Shown here: positions 55,766-64,000 of the stretch, piece after piece
How the letters are laid out: every line of letters starts with the position of its first letter
Position numbering within the stretch: the stretch's first letter is position 1
Origin: Thalassospira australica
GTDB lineage: Bacteria; Pseudomonadota; Alphaproteobacteria; Rhodospirillales; Thalassospiraceae
DNA length: 64,000 nucleotides
Reading direction: 5' to 3'
Assembly: GCF_000763295.1 (NCBI RefSeq)
Contig: NZ_JRJE01000030.1
Coordinates: 85,021 to 149,020, forward strand
Made by a program: the position numbers and the translations under genes
Notes under the pieces: generated by a model
The model's database searches: none
Told to the model about the DNA's origin: nothing
The model's input: only the letters and a program-made list of their open reading frames with translations

Positions 55766-57033
55766 CGGTTGTTCTGACGCTTGGCGCGATGTTCGCGTTG
55801 TTATTAATGCGTGTGCCGGTTGCCTTCGCCTTGGGCGGGCTTGGTCTTGCCATGTTGCTGCTCGGCGGGTTTTCACCGCTGATGGCACCTCAGGCAGTTC
55901 TATCGACGCTTGATGGCTTTATTTTGCTGGCCGTGCCCCTGTTTTTGTTGATGTCCAACATCCTGTTGCGGGCTGGCGTGGGCCATGACCTGTTTGCGGC
56001 AGTAAGTGCATGGGTGGGCCATTGGCCGGGCGGGCTTGCGGTTGCGACGATCCTGTCATGTGGCGTGTTTGCCGCAATCTCGGGGTCCTCGGTTGCAACG
56101 GCCGCGACCATTGGCACAGTTGCGATCCCGGAGATGATCAATCGCGGCTACAACAAGCGCTTCGTCTATGGCCTTCTGGCTGCGGGCGGGACGCTTGGCA
56201 TATTGATCCCGCCATCCATCCCGATGATCATTTATGGCTTTGTCACCGAAGAATCGGTGATTTCGCTGTTTCTTGCCGGGATTGGACCGGGCATTGCGCT
56301 GTTGTTGTTCTTTGTCGTGTTTTCGATGATTTATGCCCGCATGGGAGGACAGGAACGCGAAGCCAAACAGGGCTGGGCCGAACGCAGACGTGCAACGCTT
56401 AAGGCTCTTCCGTCGGTGGTCTTGGCGGTCCTGATTATTTCGGGGATCTATTCGGGGGCCTTCACCCCGACCGAAGCCGCGGCCATCGGTTTTGCGGCAG
56501 CGCTGATTATTACCGGGCCACTGATGCGGGTTCTGACATGGGACGCGTTTAAAAAGGCGGTCTTCGAATCGATGGCAACCACGGTTGCGATCATTTTGAT
56601 CATTGCCGGGGCCAAGATTTTTGGCAAGGCGATCACGCTTTATCGCATTCCGCAGGATATTTCGGTGCTGATCACACAAGGGGTGGATACCGAGCTTGGC
56701 TTTATCCTGATCGTGACAGTCGTGCTGTTGGTGATGGGGCTTGTATTCGAAGCGCTTTCGATGGTGCTGATCATGACGCCGGTTCTGTTGCCTGCGGCCC
56801 TTGCGCTTGGATTTGATCCGATCTGGTTTGGGGTTTACATGGTGATCATGGTCGAATGTGCCCTGATTACGCCACCGGTGGGATTGAACCTTTATGTGAT
56901 CCAGTCGGTGGCCAAGGCCAGACTGGGCGAAGTGGCCCGTGGCGTTGCACCGTTCCTGATCCTCATGTTTGTCTGTGCGGCACTTTTATATGTCTGGCAT
57001 GACCTTGCGCTTTATATACCGTTCAAATTGTAG
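55762..57033 (+). CDS. dctM: TRAP transporter large membrane subunit (DctM)
   Basis: 423 residues with about 12 membrane helices. Family motifs are FILLAVPLFLLMSNILL, FAAISGSSVATAATIGTVAIPEM, GGTLGILIPPSIPMIIYG and the late PPVGLNLYVIQ. It is the ion-coupled permease. It is followed 6 bases later by the PEP mutase-family gene. Confidence 0.94.
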   Translation: MTVVLTLGAMFALLLMRVPVAFALGGLGLAMLLLGGFSPLMAPQAVLSTLDGFILLAVPLFLLMSNILLRAGVGHDLFAAVSAWVGHWPGGLAVATILSCGVFAAISGSSVATAATIGTVAIPEMINRGYNKRFVYGLLAAGGTLGILIPPSIPMIIYGFVTEESVISLFLAGIGPGIALLLFFVVFSMIYARMGGQEREAKQGWAERRRATLKALPSVVLAVLIISGIYSGAFTPTEAAAIGFAAALIITGPLMRVLTWDAFKKAVFESMATTVAIILIIAGAKIFGKAITLYRIPQDISVLITQGVDTELGFILIVTVVLLVMGLVFEALSMVLIMTPVLLPAALALGFDPIWFGVYMVIMVECALITPPVGLNLYVIQSVAKARLGEVARGVAPFLILMFVCAALLYVWHDLALYIPFKL

Positions 57034-57039
57034 AGACCG

Positions 57040-57924
57040 ATGACACATATCCAAACACCTGCTGATCGTCTGCGTGCGCTTCTGGCGACGGGCGACCTGA
57101 TTACCATGCCGTGCTGCTTTGATGCTCTGTCGGCCAAACTGATCGAACAGGAAGGTTTCGGTCTGACTTTTATGTCAGGTTTTGCAACATCTGCGGCCCG
57201 GATTGGCGAACCTGACCTTGGCTTGATGTCCTATGGCGAAGTCCTTGATCAGGCCCGAAACATCACCGATGCCATTTCGATCCCGATGATCGGCGATGGC
57301 GATACCGGTTATGGCAATGCCATGAATGTCCGGCGCACCGTCACCGGCTTTGCCAAGGCGGGATGCGCGGCGGTGATGATTGAAGATCAACTTGCCCCGA
57401 AACGCTGCGGCCATACAAAGGGCAAGGAAGTGGTCGAACGCGAAGAGGCCTTCGATCGCATTCGCGCCGCTGTTGACGCGCAAAAGGCCGGGGCGGATAT
57501 CCTGATCCTCGCCCGCACCGATGCCCGCCATCAGCACGGGTTATCCGAGGCGATTGACCGCGCAGCAAAGTTCAAGGAACTCGGTGCGGATATCCTGTTT
57601 GTCGAGGCACCGAAATCGGTTGATGAAATGCGTACGCTCTGTGCCGAACTTCCGGGCCCCAAAATGGCCAACATCGTCGAGGGCGGTGAGACCCCGGATC
57701 TGTCGCCGCAGGAATTGCACGAAATCGGGTATCAGATTGCCGCTTATCCGCTGTCGCTGATGGCTGCGGCCATGAAGGCAATGGTTGAAACCCTTCAGAC
57801 CATGAAGCAGGGGCAGCCGCGTGATGACAAATTGATGGGCTGGACGGACCTGCGCCAACGTATAGGGTTTGATGATTATTACGTCGTTTCGGAGCGCTAC
57901 GCATCGTCAAGACGGGACGGCTAG
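57040..57924 (+). CDS. PEP mutase/isocitrate lyase-family carboxyvinyl or lyase enzyme
   Basis: 294 residues with the TIM-barrel motifs of the superfamily: MPCCFDALSAKLIEQ, MSGFATSAA, DGDTGYGNAMNV with metal-binding Asp, EDQLAPKRCGHTKGK (the KKCGH-type catalytic loop, here KRCGH) and ARTDARHQHG. Family members include oxaloacetate decarboxylase, 2,3-dimethylmalate lyase and methylisocitrate lyase. Which of these is not decidable. Its place in the TRAP operon suggests it acts on the imported substrate. Confidence 0.85.
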   Translation: MTHIQTPADRLRALLATGDLITMPCCFDALSAKLIEQEGFGLTFMSGFATSAARIGEPDLGLMSYGEVLDQARNITDAISIPMIGDGDTGYGNAMNVRRTVTGFAKAGCAAVMIEDQLAPKRCGHTKGKEVVEREEAFDRIRAAVDAQKAGADILILARTDARHQHGLSEAIDRAAKFKELGADILFVEAPKSVDEMRTLCAELPGPKMANIVEGGETPDLSPQELHEIGYQIAAYPLSLMAAAMKAMVETLQTMKQGQPRDDKLMGWTDLRQRIGFDDYYVVSERYASSRRDG

Positions 57925-57939
57925 GGCTGGGGAATGGTC

Positions 57940-58347
57940 ATGGCTGATAAAGATCACGGCGGCTGTCTGTGTGGTGCTGTGCGCTACGAAACCACAGGTG
58001 ACTTCGATGAGTTCTTCCTGTGCCACTGCAAATATTGCCAAAAGGACACTGGATCGGCGCACGCAGCCAATCTGTTCTCAACCAAGGCCACGCTGTCTTG
58101 GCTGGAAGGGGGCGCGCACATCCAGTCCTTTACCGTACCCGGAACCCGCCATCAAAAGGCATTTTGCCAGACATGTGGCTCTGCCGTGCCCTACACGCAG
58201 ATGGATGGCAGGCTTGTGGTCGTCCCGGCTGGTGGCCTTGAAACCCCGGTCTCGATACGCCCGACCGCTCACATCATGATGGGCAGCAAGGCGAACTGGG
58301 ACGAGGGTCTTGAAGACATCAACAGGCTTGATGGCTTGCCCGCGTGA
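57940..58347 (+). CDS. GFA-family zinc-binding protein
   Basis: 135 residues. GGCLCGAVRYETTGDFDEFFLCHCKYCQKDTGS carries the two N-terminal Cys pairs and FCQTCGSAVPY the third, the pattern of glutathione-dependent formaldehyde-activating enzymes (Gfa). ATG 57940 is 7 bases after GGGG. It follows the TRAP unit by 15 bases. Formaldehyde activation is not assured for every member. Confidence 0.88.
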   Translation: MADKDHGGCLCGAVRYETTGDFDEFFLCHCKYCQKDTGSAHAANLFSTKATLSWLEGGAHIQSFTVPGTRHQKAFCQTCGSAVPYTQMDGRLVVVPAGGLETPVSIRPTAHIMMGSKANWDEGLEDINRLDGLPA

Positions 58348-58362
58348 TTGTTTGCTATTTGA

Positions 58363-58383
58363 CCAAAAGAAAACCCCGCAGCC
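58363..58383. repeat. Left copy of a 21-bp direct repeat flanking an accessory insert
   Basis: Begins CCAAAAGAAAACCCC. It is identical over 21 bases to 62317-62337. It lies 16 bases after the GFA stop, where it forms a degraded terminator hairpin with GGCTTGCGGG. Confidence 0.6.
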
Positions 58384-58447
58384 CAAGGCTTGCGGGCCTT
58401 ATGCGTTTTTATCGGAACTCGAAAATGGAACCACGCGGTGAACAGAT

Positions 58448-58543
58448 ATGACCGATCAATCTTTAGGGCGGCTGTGTCGAAAGGTGCGCTACACCGTCGA
58501 TGGCAGCTTTGATGCGTCCTCGCGACAATGTAGGCAGACCTGA
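58448..58543 (+). pseudogene. Fragment of a second GFA-family gene
   Basis: 31 codons reading MTDQSLGRLCRKVRYTVDGSFDASS and then a stop. It matches the start of GFA proteins (GGCLCGKVRYTVDGSFD), but the first Cys is changed to Arg and the zinc-binding remainder is missing. It lies at the left end of the insert. Confidence 0.5.
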
Positions 58544-58757
58544 GTACGCTACAAGCCTTTGCTCAGCATGTTAGAGCCTCAAGAAAAATCTAAACTTGAC
58601 GCATGCCTTCATTCTGCGAGGCAGATTGGTTGGCGGAATTGCAAGCTTACGATGAACTTCTTGCATTCGATTATCGTTATGAGGAATGATTGGTAGAAAG
58701 CAAAGAGATACGGGGAGGCGTGACGTTGTTTTGCGCCAAGGCTAGGCCGAAAAATTT
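58544..58757. other. AT-rich stretch before the helicase gene
   Basis: About 214 bases with lower GC than the core genes and no convincing gene; it probably contains the helicase promoter. Confidence 0.35.
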
Positions 58758-61700
58758 ATGAAGAATAGACCTTATTTTAATAAGTCGATTAAAGAGCTGG
58801 AAAAGACCTTTAATGACAACCAGAGCGATTCTGAAACGCTTAACCGCTTGATACATGAACTGGGGTTTCGTAGCACGCAACGCGCACTTGCTCTAAAGAA
58901 ACAAGTTCAGGCCACAAATGCTTGTCAGCCCGCCAACTCAGCTCCTCAAAAGTCTTTACGCACACCTGAACCAAAAGCGAATCAGCTTGACTCAGCTCCG
59001 CGTGAACCGGCGCTACCTTTTGGTGAGCCTCCGAAGGCCTGTGAAGCTATTAAGCAGCCTGAAACAATCAAGATGCCGGGCAAAGCTGTGGCGAAACCAC
59101 CGATCACAAATGATGCCCAGGATATTCTACGCGCGTGGACGGCGTTAGAGGTTTTGTCTCCACAAGGGTATCGGCGAGAAACAGATCTGGTAGCTGGTGA
59201 CCGGAAGAAGATTGCTCGTTTTGAAGAAGGACCTTTGCCGTGGGAACTAGGGGAAAAATCTCTTCCCAAAAAGCGTCTTTACTATGAGCTTATCCTCGGC
59301 GCGATAGAACTAGCCCCAGCTGTTGAAACGCTACTGAAAGTATACGCTGATAAGCGCCCGGATAAACCCAGCATGAGAGGGGCTAGTCCGATTGCAAGCA
59401 TCCTTTTGGATAAAGAAGGGCACCCCCTGGACGAAGAGACAAGTGTTGCGATTTCAAGTTTTGCATGGGGCGTTCCAATCGCCCTTCAAGGTGACTTGAA
59501 AAAACTCGCTGATTGGCCTGCCCAGGAAAAGCTTTTGAAAGGACAGTTCCGCAAGCTCCTTGTCAAGCGGGATCGAAATGATGATGTAGTTCCGTTGACT
59601 AAAAGCCGTATCTCAGAGTTGTTTGAGTATCTTGTCGCCGCCCTAAACCTTCACGGACATGTGATAAAAGCGCCGTACTTCGCTTTGCGACGATATGAGT
59701 TTTTTGCCAGTAAGACTCCGCCTGAACCGGGTTTGCTCAATTCGTTCTTCTTGGGGGATTTGGCAGCGGCCAGCGTCCTGGCAAGTACGGGGAAACTTCC
59801 CAATGCGCTCGAACATTATCTGGGTGTCAAAACACCGTCGCAACGCATCAATTTGTTGGAAGACAATGCTGGTTTGCGGGACTTACTTCAGCCCGCATTG
59901 ACGCCACCCGGAAAATGGCCTGGCAAAGGACGTTTTCCGCTGGCTTTGTTACAGCAAGCGGCAGTCAACGCCACAAATGCGCAGCAAATTAAGACTGGTG
60001 TTCTCGCCGTCAACGGTCCGCCCGGCACCGGTAAGACAACCTTGCTTCGTGATGTTGTGGCAGCACGGCTCATAGAGCGTGCCGCAGTGATGCATGAATT
60101 TAACCGTCCATCGCAAGCCTTCACACCAACTCGCGAAATCCTTCAACGTAGCGGTGCGAAGATCACACTTCATAAGCTGGACGAACGACTTAAAGGCTTT
60201 GAGATGGTGGTAACATCATCCAACAACAAAGCTGTTGAGAATGTCAGCGCAGAACTTCCTGTAATAGACGCTATCGCGGTGGATGCGCCCGAACTTCGAT
60301 ATTTCAAGAGTATTTCAGATAATGTTCTTGAACGTGATACGTGGGGTGTTATTGCCGCGGTCCTTGGCAACTCTTCAAACCGCTACATGTTTTCACAAAG
60401 GTTCTGGCGCGACGAGGAGAATGGTCTTTCCACCTATCTCAATCATGCTAGCGGTGTGCCGCAAATAGTATCGGAGTCCCAAGGTGGCGGCCTTTCTCCG
60501 CTAAAGCGAAATCGTCAAATCATTGATCGTGAGCGTCCACCGTCAAACACCCACGAAGCACAGGTGAGGTGGGAGAAAGCTCGCTCCAAATTCAAGACCA
60601 AGTTTGATGCTTTAAAGCGAACGGAAAACAGCCTGCAAGAGCTTCATGTGCAGCTCGTTCGTTACGCATTGGTCGCTGCTGAAATTAATAACCTCGCGCA
60701 AGAACTGCCTTCTCTTGAAGTGGATGCGCAGAACTTAGAAAGCGAGCGCGGAACCGCCCTACACGAGCAACGAGAAGCAGAAAGCCGGTTCAAGAATTCA
60801 CGACAAGTCCAAATTTCACATTTTTCATCGCGGCCTGGTTTCTTTGCAAGGTTACTCCGCACGGCTCGTTTCAGAACATGGCGTGATGAACAGCAAGGCC
60901 TTTCAAATAGGACCGGAGGCGATCAGCAGCGTTTTCACAACCGCAAGAAAACTGCCGAAGATATTGGTGCAGAGCTGGCGGCAACAAAGGAATTGATTGC
61001 GCAGAAGCGGGAGTCTTTGGACACCCTTCGTGCTGAAAAGACAGATTTGGAAGCAAGCCTGCAACATGCATGCGGTGAGCTTGATGTACCGATCCCAGAT
61101 GACGACTTTTTTGCGGGCGCACACGAAGATATTCAAACCGCTAGCGTCTGGTTTGATAACGCCGCAAGTCGACAGCGCGATGATGTCTTTGAAGCCGCTA
61201 TTCAGCTGCACCACGCATTTATCGATGCGGCAGCCGATCCGCTGCGGCAAAATCTATCTGTCTTTGTAGAGACTTTCGGGACGCGCTCACTCGGCACACC
61301 GCAAAAAGATGTGTTGATCGCGGATCTTTGGTCATCTTTCTTCTTGGTGGTTCCGGTTGTCTCGACAACATTTGCCTCGGTGAACCGGATGTTCTCGCGG
61401 CTTCCCACCGAAGCCCTTGGATGGCTTCTAGTAGATGAAGCTGGGCAAGCAGTGCCACAGGCTGCCGTTGGTGCAATGATGCGAACAAAGCGCTCGGTTG
61501 TCGTCGGCGATCCGCTGCAAATCGAGCCCGTTGTGACCCTCCCCAACAGTCTCACGGAAGAAGTATGTGCTTTCTTCGGCATTGATCCATTGAAATACAA
61601 TGCGCCAGAAGGCTCGGTACAGACAGTGGCAGATGCTGCCAGTATGTACTGTGCTAAGTTCCCGATCGGCAGCGGGCACCGCGATGTTGGATCACCGCTA

Positions 61701-62270
61701 CTTGTGCATCGACGCTGCGATAGCCCGATGTTTGATATCTCGAACGAGATTGCCTATTCAAATCTGATGGTGCAGGCGAAGGCACCGTCAACGTCAAATC
61801 CGGTTCTCGGCCACTCATGCTGGATAGATGTTGTAGGCAAGTCCAGTTCTGACAAGTGGTGCGCTGACGAAGGAGAAGTATTGATTAAGATGCTGCGAGA
61901 GCTTCGCTCGAGTGGCGCTCGCGCTGATCTATACGTGGTGACTCCGTTCGTTGTTGTGCAGGACAATCTACGTCAGGCGATTCTGCGTAGCGGCGTGCTA
62001 AGCGGATGGGTCGATAAACCTGACGATTGGGTATGGGAGCACGTTGGTACGGTTCACACCGTTCAGGGCCGTGAAGCCGCAATCGTCTTCTTCGTTCTTG
62101 GGGCGCAAGACTCTTCTCAAAATGGCGCGCGCAACTGGGCCGGTAGCAAACCGAATCTCGTCAACGTTGCAGTAACACGAGCGAAAGCATCACTATACGT
62201 TATCGGCAACCGCAGCCTTTGGAAAACGGCGGGAGTGTTTTCGGTGCTAGACAGGTATCTTTCTGATTAA
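58758..62270 (+). CDS. Large SF1 (UPF1-like) helicase, candidate defence protein
   Basis: 1170 residues. A long N-terminal region of about 410 residues has no recognised domain. The helicase core follows: Walker A GPPGTGKTTLLRD near residue 419, motif Ic-like MVVTSSNNKAVENVS near 480, Walker B LLVDEAGQA near 890, motif III GDPLQIEPV near 917, motif V VHTVQGREAAIVFFVLG near 1098 and motif VI NVAVTRAKASLYVIGN near 1134. Roughly 470 residues lie between Walker A and B, including two coiled-coil stretches at about 610-690 and 730-775. No nuclease motif is seen. It stands alone in an AT-richer insert beside tRNA-Thr. Function unknown. Confidence 0.8.
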   Translation: MKNRPYFNKSIKELEKTFNDNQSDSETLNRLIHELGFRSTQRALALKKQVQATNACQPANSAPQKSLRTPEPKANQLDSAPREPALPFGEPPKACEAIKQPETIKMPGKAVAKPPITNDAQDILRAWTALEVLSPQGYRRETDLVAGDRKKIARFEEGPLPWELGEKSLPKKRLYYELILGAIELAPAVETLLKVYADKRPDKPSMRGASPIASILLDKEGHPLDEETSVAISSFAWGVPIALQGDLKKLADWPAQEKLLKGQFRKLLVKRDRNDDVVPLTKSRISELFEYLVAALNLHGHVIKAPYFALRRYEFFASKTPPEPGLLNSFFLGDLAAASVLASTGKLPNALEHYLGVKTPSQRINLLEDNAGLRDLLQPALTPPGKWPGKGRFPLALLQQAAVNATNAQQIKTGVLAVNGPPGTGKTTLLRDVVAARLIERAAVMHEFNRPSQAFTPTREILQRSGAKITLHKLDERLKGFEMVVTSSNNKAVENVSAELPVIDAIAVDAPELRYFKSISDNVLERDTWGVIAAVLGNSSNRYMFSQRFWRDEENGLSTYLNHASGVPQIVSESQGGGLSPLKRNRQIIDRERPPSNTHEAQVRWEKARSKFKTKFDALKRTENSLQELHVQLVRYALVAAEINNLAQELPSLEVDAQNLESERGTALHEQREAESRFKNSRQVQISHFSSRPGFFARLLRTARFRTWRDEQQGLSNRTGGDQQRFHNRKKTAEDIGAELAATKELIAQKRESLDTLRAEKTDLEASLQHACGELDVPIPDDDFFAGAHEDIQTASVWFDNAASRQRDDVFEAAIQLHHAFIDAAADPLRQNLSVFVETFGTRSLGTPQKDVLIADLWSSFFLVVPVVSTTFASVNRMFSRLPTEALGWLLVDEAGQAVPQAAVGAMMRTKRSVVVGDPLQIEPVVTLPNSLTEEVCAFFGIDPLKYNAPEGSVQTVADAASMYCAKFPIGSGHRDVGSPLLVHRRCDSPMFDISNEIAYSNLMVQAKAPSTSNPVLGHSCWIDVVGKSSSDKWCADEGEVLIKMLRELRSSGARADLYVVTPFVVVQDNLRQAILRSGVLSGWVDKPDDWVWEHVGTVHTVQGREAAIVFFVLGAQDSSQNGARNWAGSKPNLVNVAVTRAKASLYVIGNRSLWKTAGVFSVLDRYLSD

Positions 62271-62316
62271 GGTTTCTTTTATACGCTGCGGCGGGTAGAA
62301 TCGCCCGGTTAAATAG

Positions 62317-62337
62317 CCAAAAGAAAACCCCGCAGCC
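62317..62337. repeat. Right copy of the 21-bp direct repeat
   Basis: Identical to 58363-58383; it forms the left arm of the intact terminator at 62319-62360. Confidence 0.6.
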
Positions 62338-62360
62338 AATGGCGTGCGGGGTTTTCTTTT
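62319..62360. terminator. Bidirectional terminator between helicase and tRNA-Thr
   Basis: A perfect 16-bp stem (AAAAGAAAACCCCGCA/TGCGGGGTTTTCTTTT) around a 10-base loop. It ends the leftward tRNA-Thr transcript and the rightward helicase transcript. Confidence 0.9.
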
Positions 62361-62362
62361 AA

Positions 62363-62439
62363 TGGTGCCGGCAGAGAGACTCGAACTCCCAACCTTCTGA
62401 TTACAAATCAGCTGCTCTACCAATTATAGCTATGCCGGC
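62363..62439 (-). tRNA. tRNA-Thr (anticodon UGU)
   Basis: A 77-base cloverleaf on the minus strand: acceptor GCCGGCA/TGCCGGC, encoded CCA, anticodon loop TTTGTAA with anticodon TGT (codon ACA), T arm with GGAGTTCGAGTCTC. The outermost anticodon-stem pair is a G-A mismatch. Its 3' end faces the helicase insert. Confidence 0.94.
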
Positions 62440-62548
62440 GCGAGCGGCGCGAAACATAATCCGGGCCGCGCGTGAATGCAAGCGTTTGAAGCACGGAAAT
62501 TTACATCCCGTGAAAATGCTTCAAATGACAGGCTTTTGAAGCTGTAAC

Positions 62549-63421
62549 CTACTTACGGTACAGCTCATAGAGCGCAACCGCAGCCGCATTTGAAACATTC
62601 AGGCTTTCAATACGATCAGACATCGGCAGCTTGACGAGAAAATCGCAGCTTTCGCGTGTCAGGCGTCTGAGGCCTTCTCCTTCTGAACCCATGACAATCC
62701 CGACACGACCGCCAAGTTTTGCTTCAGCCAATGTTTGTTTGGCATAGCCATCCATGCCCGCCAGCCAGAAATGCGCGCCTTTGAGCTTATCAAGCGTCTG
62801 GTTCAGGTTCCCGGCATGGATATAGGGCACGGTTTCAAGTGCGCCGCTGGCCGATTTGGCCAGAACCCCGGTTTCAGGCGGGGCATGACGGTCGGGCACG
62901 ATGACGGCCGATGCACCAAAGGCCGCGGCACTGCGCAGAATAGCCCCGACATTATGCGGATCGGTCACCTGATCAAGGATCAGAATGGTGCATTGTTCAG
63001 AATCGCGGTGATCGGCAATCAGTTCCTCGACCGAAAGCTGGGGCAGGGGGGCACAATGAAGCGCCATGCCCTGATGCACCGTGCCGGGGGGCAGCATTTC
63101 GTCAAGGTCGGTGCGACCGGCCGAATCTACGGCGATGTCGGTACGTTCGGCATCGGCAAGAGCGGCATTGATCTCGTCGCGGACGTTTTCTGTGGCCCAG
63201 ATTTTGTGAATCGTGCGCTGCGGATTGGCAATTGCCATCATGACCGGGTGACGCCCAAAGAGAATCAGGCGCGAATTTCCGCCCGACGATCCACCATCGC
63301 GTCCGCGTTTTCGTCCACGACGCGAATTGCCTTCGCGGTTTTCATCGCCTTGCGGGAGGGCATCGGGGGATGCATCACCTTGATGACGATTTCCTGAGCG
63401 GGATTTATTGCGACGCGACAT
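62549..63421 (-). CDS. rlmB: 23S rRNA (guanosine-2251-2'-O)-methyltransferase RlmB
   Basis: 290 residues, SpoU/TrmH family. After a basic, Gly-rich N-terminus of about 50 residues (RRGRKRGRDGGSS), the substrate-binding LILFGRHPVMMAI is seen. The SAM-knot motifs are LILDQVTDPHNVGAILRSAAAFG, IVMGSEGEGLRRLT and LPMSDRIESLNVSNAAAVALYE. ATG 63421 is chosen (GGAGG upstream); the extension to 63544 lacks homology. Confidence 0.94.
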   Translation of the reverse strand: MSRRNKSRSGNRHQGDASPDALPQGDENREGNSRRGRKRGRDGGSSGGNSRLILFGRHPVMMAIANPQRTIHKIWATENVRDEINAALADAERTDIAVDSAGRTDLDEMLPPGTVHQGMALHCAPLPQLSVEELIADHRDSEQCTILILDQVTDPHNVGAILRSAAAFGASAVIVPDRHAPPETGVLAKSASGALETVPYIHAGNLNQTLDKLKGAHFWLAGMDGYAKQTLAEAKLGGRVGIVMGSEGEGLRRLTRESCDFLVKLPMSDRIESLNVSNAAAVALYELYRK

Positions 63422-63616
63422 AATGGCGGAAACCTCCGGACCGTAGGGAACTGAATGCACTTTGTTTCGCTCAATGAGCAAAGCTTGGGGAACATATAGG
63501 AAAGGAAATACGATTTCGTGCTTTTTTTGCTGTTGACAACACATGGCTGTCCACCGTATTCCCTCCCTCGCCGCAACGAGGCCGGGGTCAAACCCGGATG
63601 GCGTTACGACCCTGAT

Positions 63617-63701
63617 GGAGGGGTGGCAGAGCGGTCAAATGCAGCGGACTGTAAATCCGCCGACTTAGTCTACGCAGGTTCGAATCCTGCCCCCTCCACC
63701 A
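63617..63701 (+). tRNA. tRNA-Tyr (anticodon GUA)
   Basis: An 85-base class II tRNA with acceptor GGAGGGG/CCCCTCC, anticodon loop CTGTAAA (anticodon GTA), a long variable arm and encoded CCA. It is followed 36 bases later by tRNA-Gly. Confidence 0.95.
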
Positions 63702-63737
63702 TTCTCTCGCCCTCGCGAGAGCTCGCAACTAAAATAT

Positions 63738-63811
63738 GCGGGTGTAGCTCAATGGTAGAGCAGAAGCCTTCCAAGCTTACGACGAGGGTTCGATTCCCTT
63801 CACCCGCTCCA
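63738..63811 (+). tRNA. tRNA-Gly (anticodon UCC)
   Basis: A 74-base cloverleaf with acceptor GCGGGTG/CACCCGC, anticodon loop CTTCCAA (anticodon TCC), T arm GGGTTCGATTCCC and encoded CCA. It is cotranscribed with tuf in many proteobacteria. Confidence 0.95.
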
Positions 63812-63880
63812 ATATTCTTGTGATGCAACCCGTCGGCTCGTGCGGTGGGTTTCTACGTGTTTTTTTGGTTCGGATAATAG

Positions 63881-64000
<120 letters not shown>

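Overview
The window looks like chromosomal DNA of a free-living alphaproteobacterium, most like Thalassospira or a related Rhodospirillales member. The evidence is indirect: an Entner-Doudoroff operon (zwf-pgl-edd-glk-eda), a TRAP transporter, an intracellular polyhydroxyalkanoate depolymerase with a Cys nucleophile, DUF1127-type small proteins, direct-repeat GTTC-N7-GTTC LexA boxes, and an rlmB-tRNA-Tyr-tRNA-Gly-tuf arrangement. No search was possible, so the genus is an inference.

Layout. 1-1867: the end of an accessory segment (C-terminal piece of a probable protein kinase plus a TPR protein) lying against the 3' ends of two identical tRNA-Gln(CUG) genes. 2376-10650: housekeeping genes (ppx/gppA, rlmE, a PAS protein, guaB, rsmB, guaA). 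10736-15349: short-chain dehydrogenases, an F420-reductase-like protein with a divergent TetR regulator, a MAPEG protein, and a DUF2975/XRE pair. 15578-18611: an ArsR/SmtB sensor and a ZntA-type P-type ATPase with clustered inverted-repeat operators. 18630-25807: a Fur-boxed iron operon on the minus strand (imelysin, di-heme oxidoreductase, imelysin, DUF1513), a candidate Fur-controlled small RNA, and a cytochrome b/cytochrome c' pair. 26002-34035: succinate-semialdehyde dehydrogenase, a hydrolase, a NUDIX enzyme, an SDR, a Kef-type antiporter and PhaZ. 34499-34945: a short LexA-controlled transcription unit with a small membrane peptide whose frame is interrupted. 35764-41493: the Entner-Doudoroff operon. 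42005-46205: LysR with a decayed LysR copy beside it, then a Zur-boxed znuA-DUF1007-nicO metal locus without znuBC. 46508-51565: prkA-yeaH-spoVR. 52168-58347: rhodanese, XRE-cupin, GNAT, TRAP transporter dctPQM with a PEP mutase/isocitrate lyase-family enzyme, and a GFA protein. 58363-62337: an accessory insert carrying one 1170-residue SF1 helicase, flanked by a 21-bp direct repeat. 62363-64000: tRNA-Thr, rlmB, tRNA-Tyr, tRNA-Gly and the start of tuf.

Metal homeostasis is the main theme of the middle of the window. There is zinc/cadmium efflux under SmtB-type operators, periplasmic iron handling under Fur, and zinc or cobalt/nickel handling under Zur. The most novel-looking elements are the Fur-boxed small RNA at about 18630-18770, whose hairpin loop resembles an anti-Shine-Dalgarno sequence, the SOS-controlled peptide unit at 34499-34945, and the helicase insert next to tRNA-Thr.
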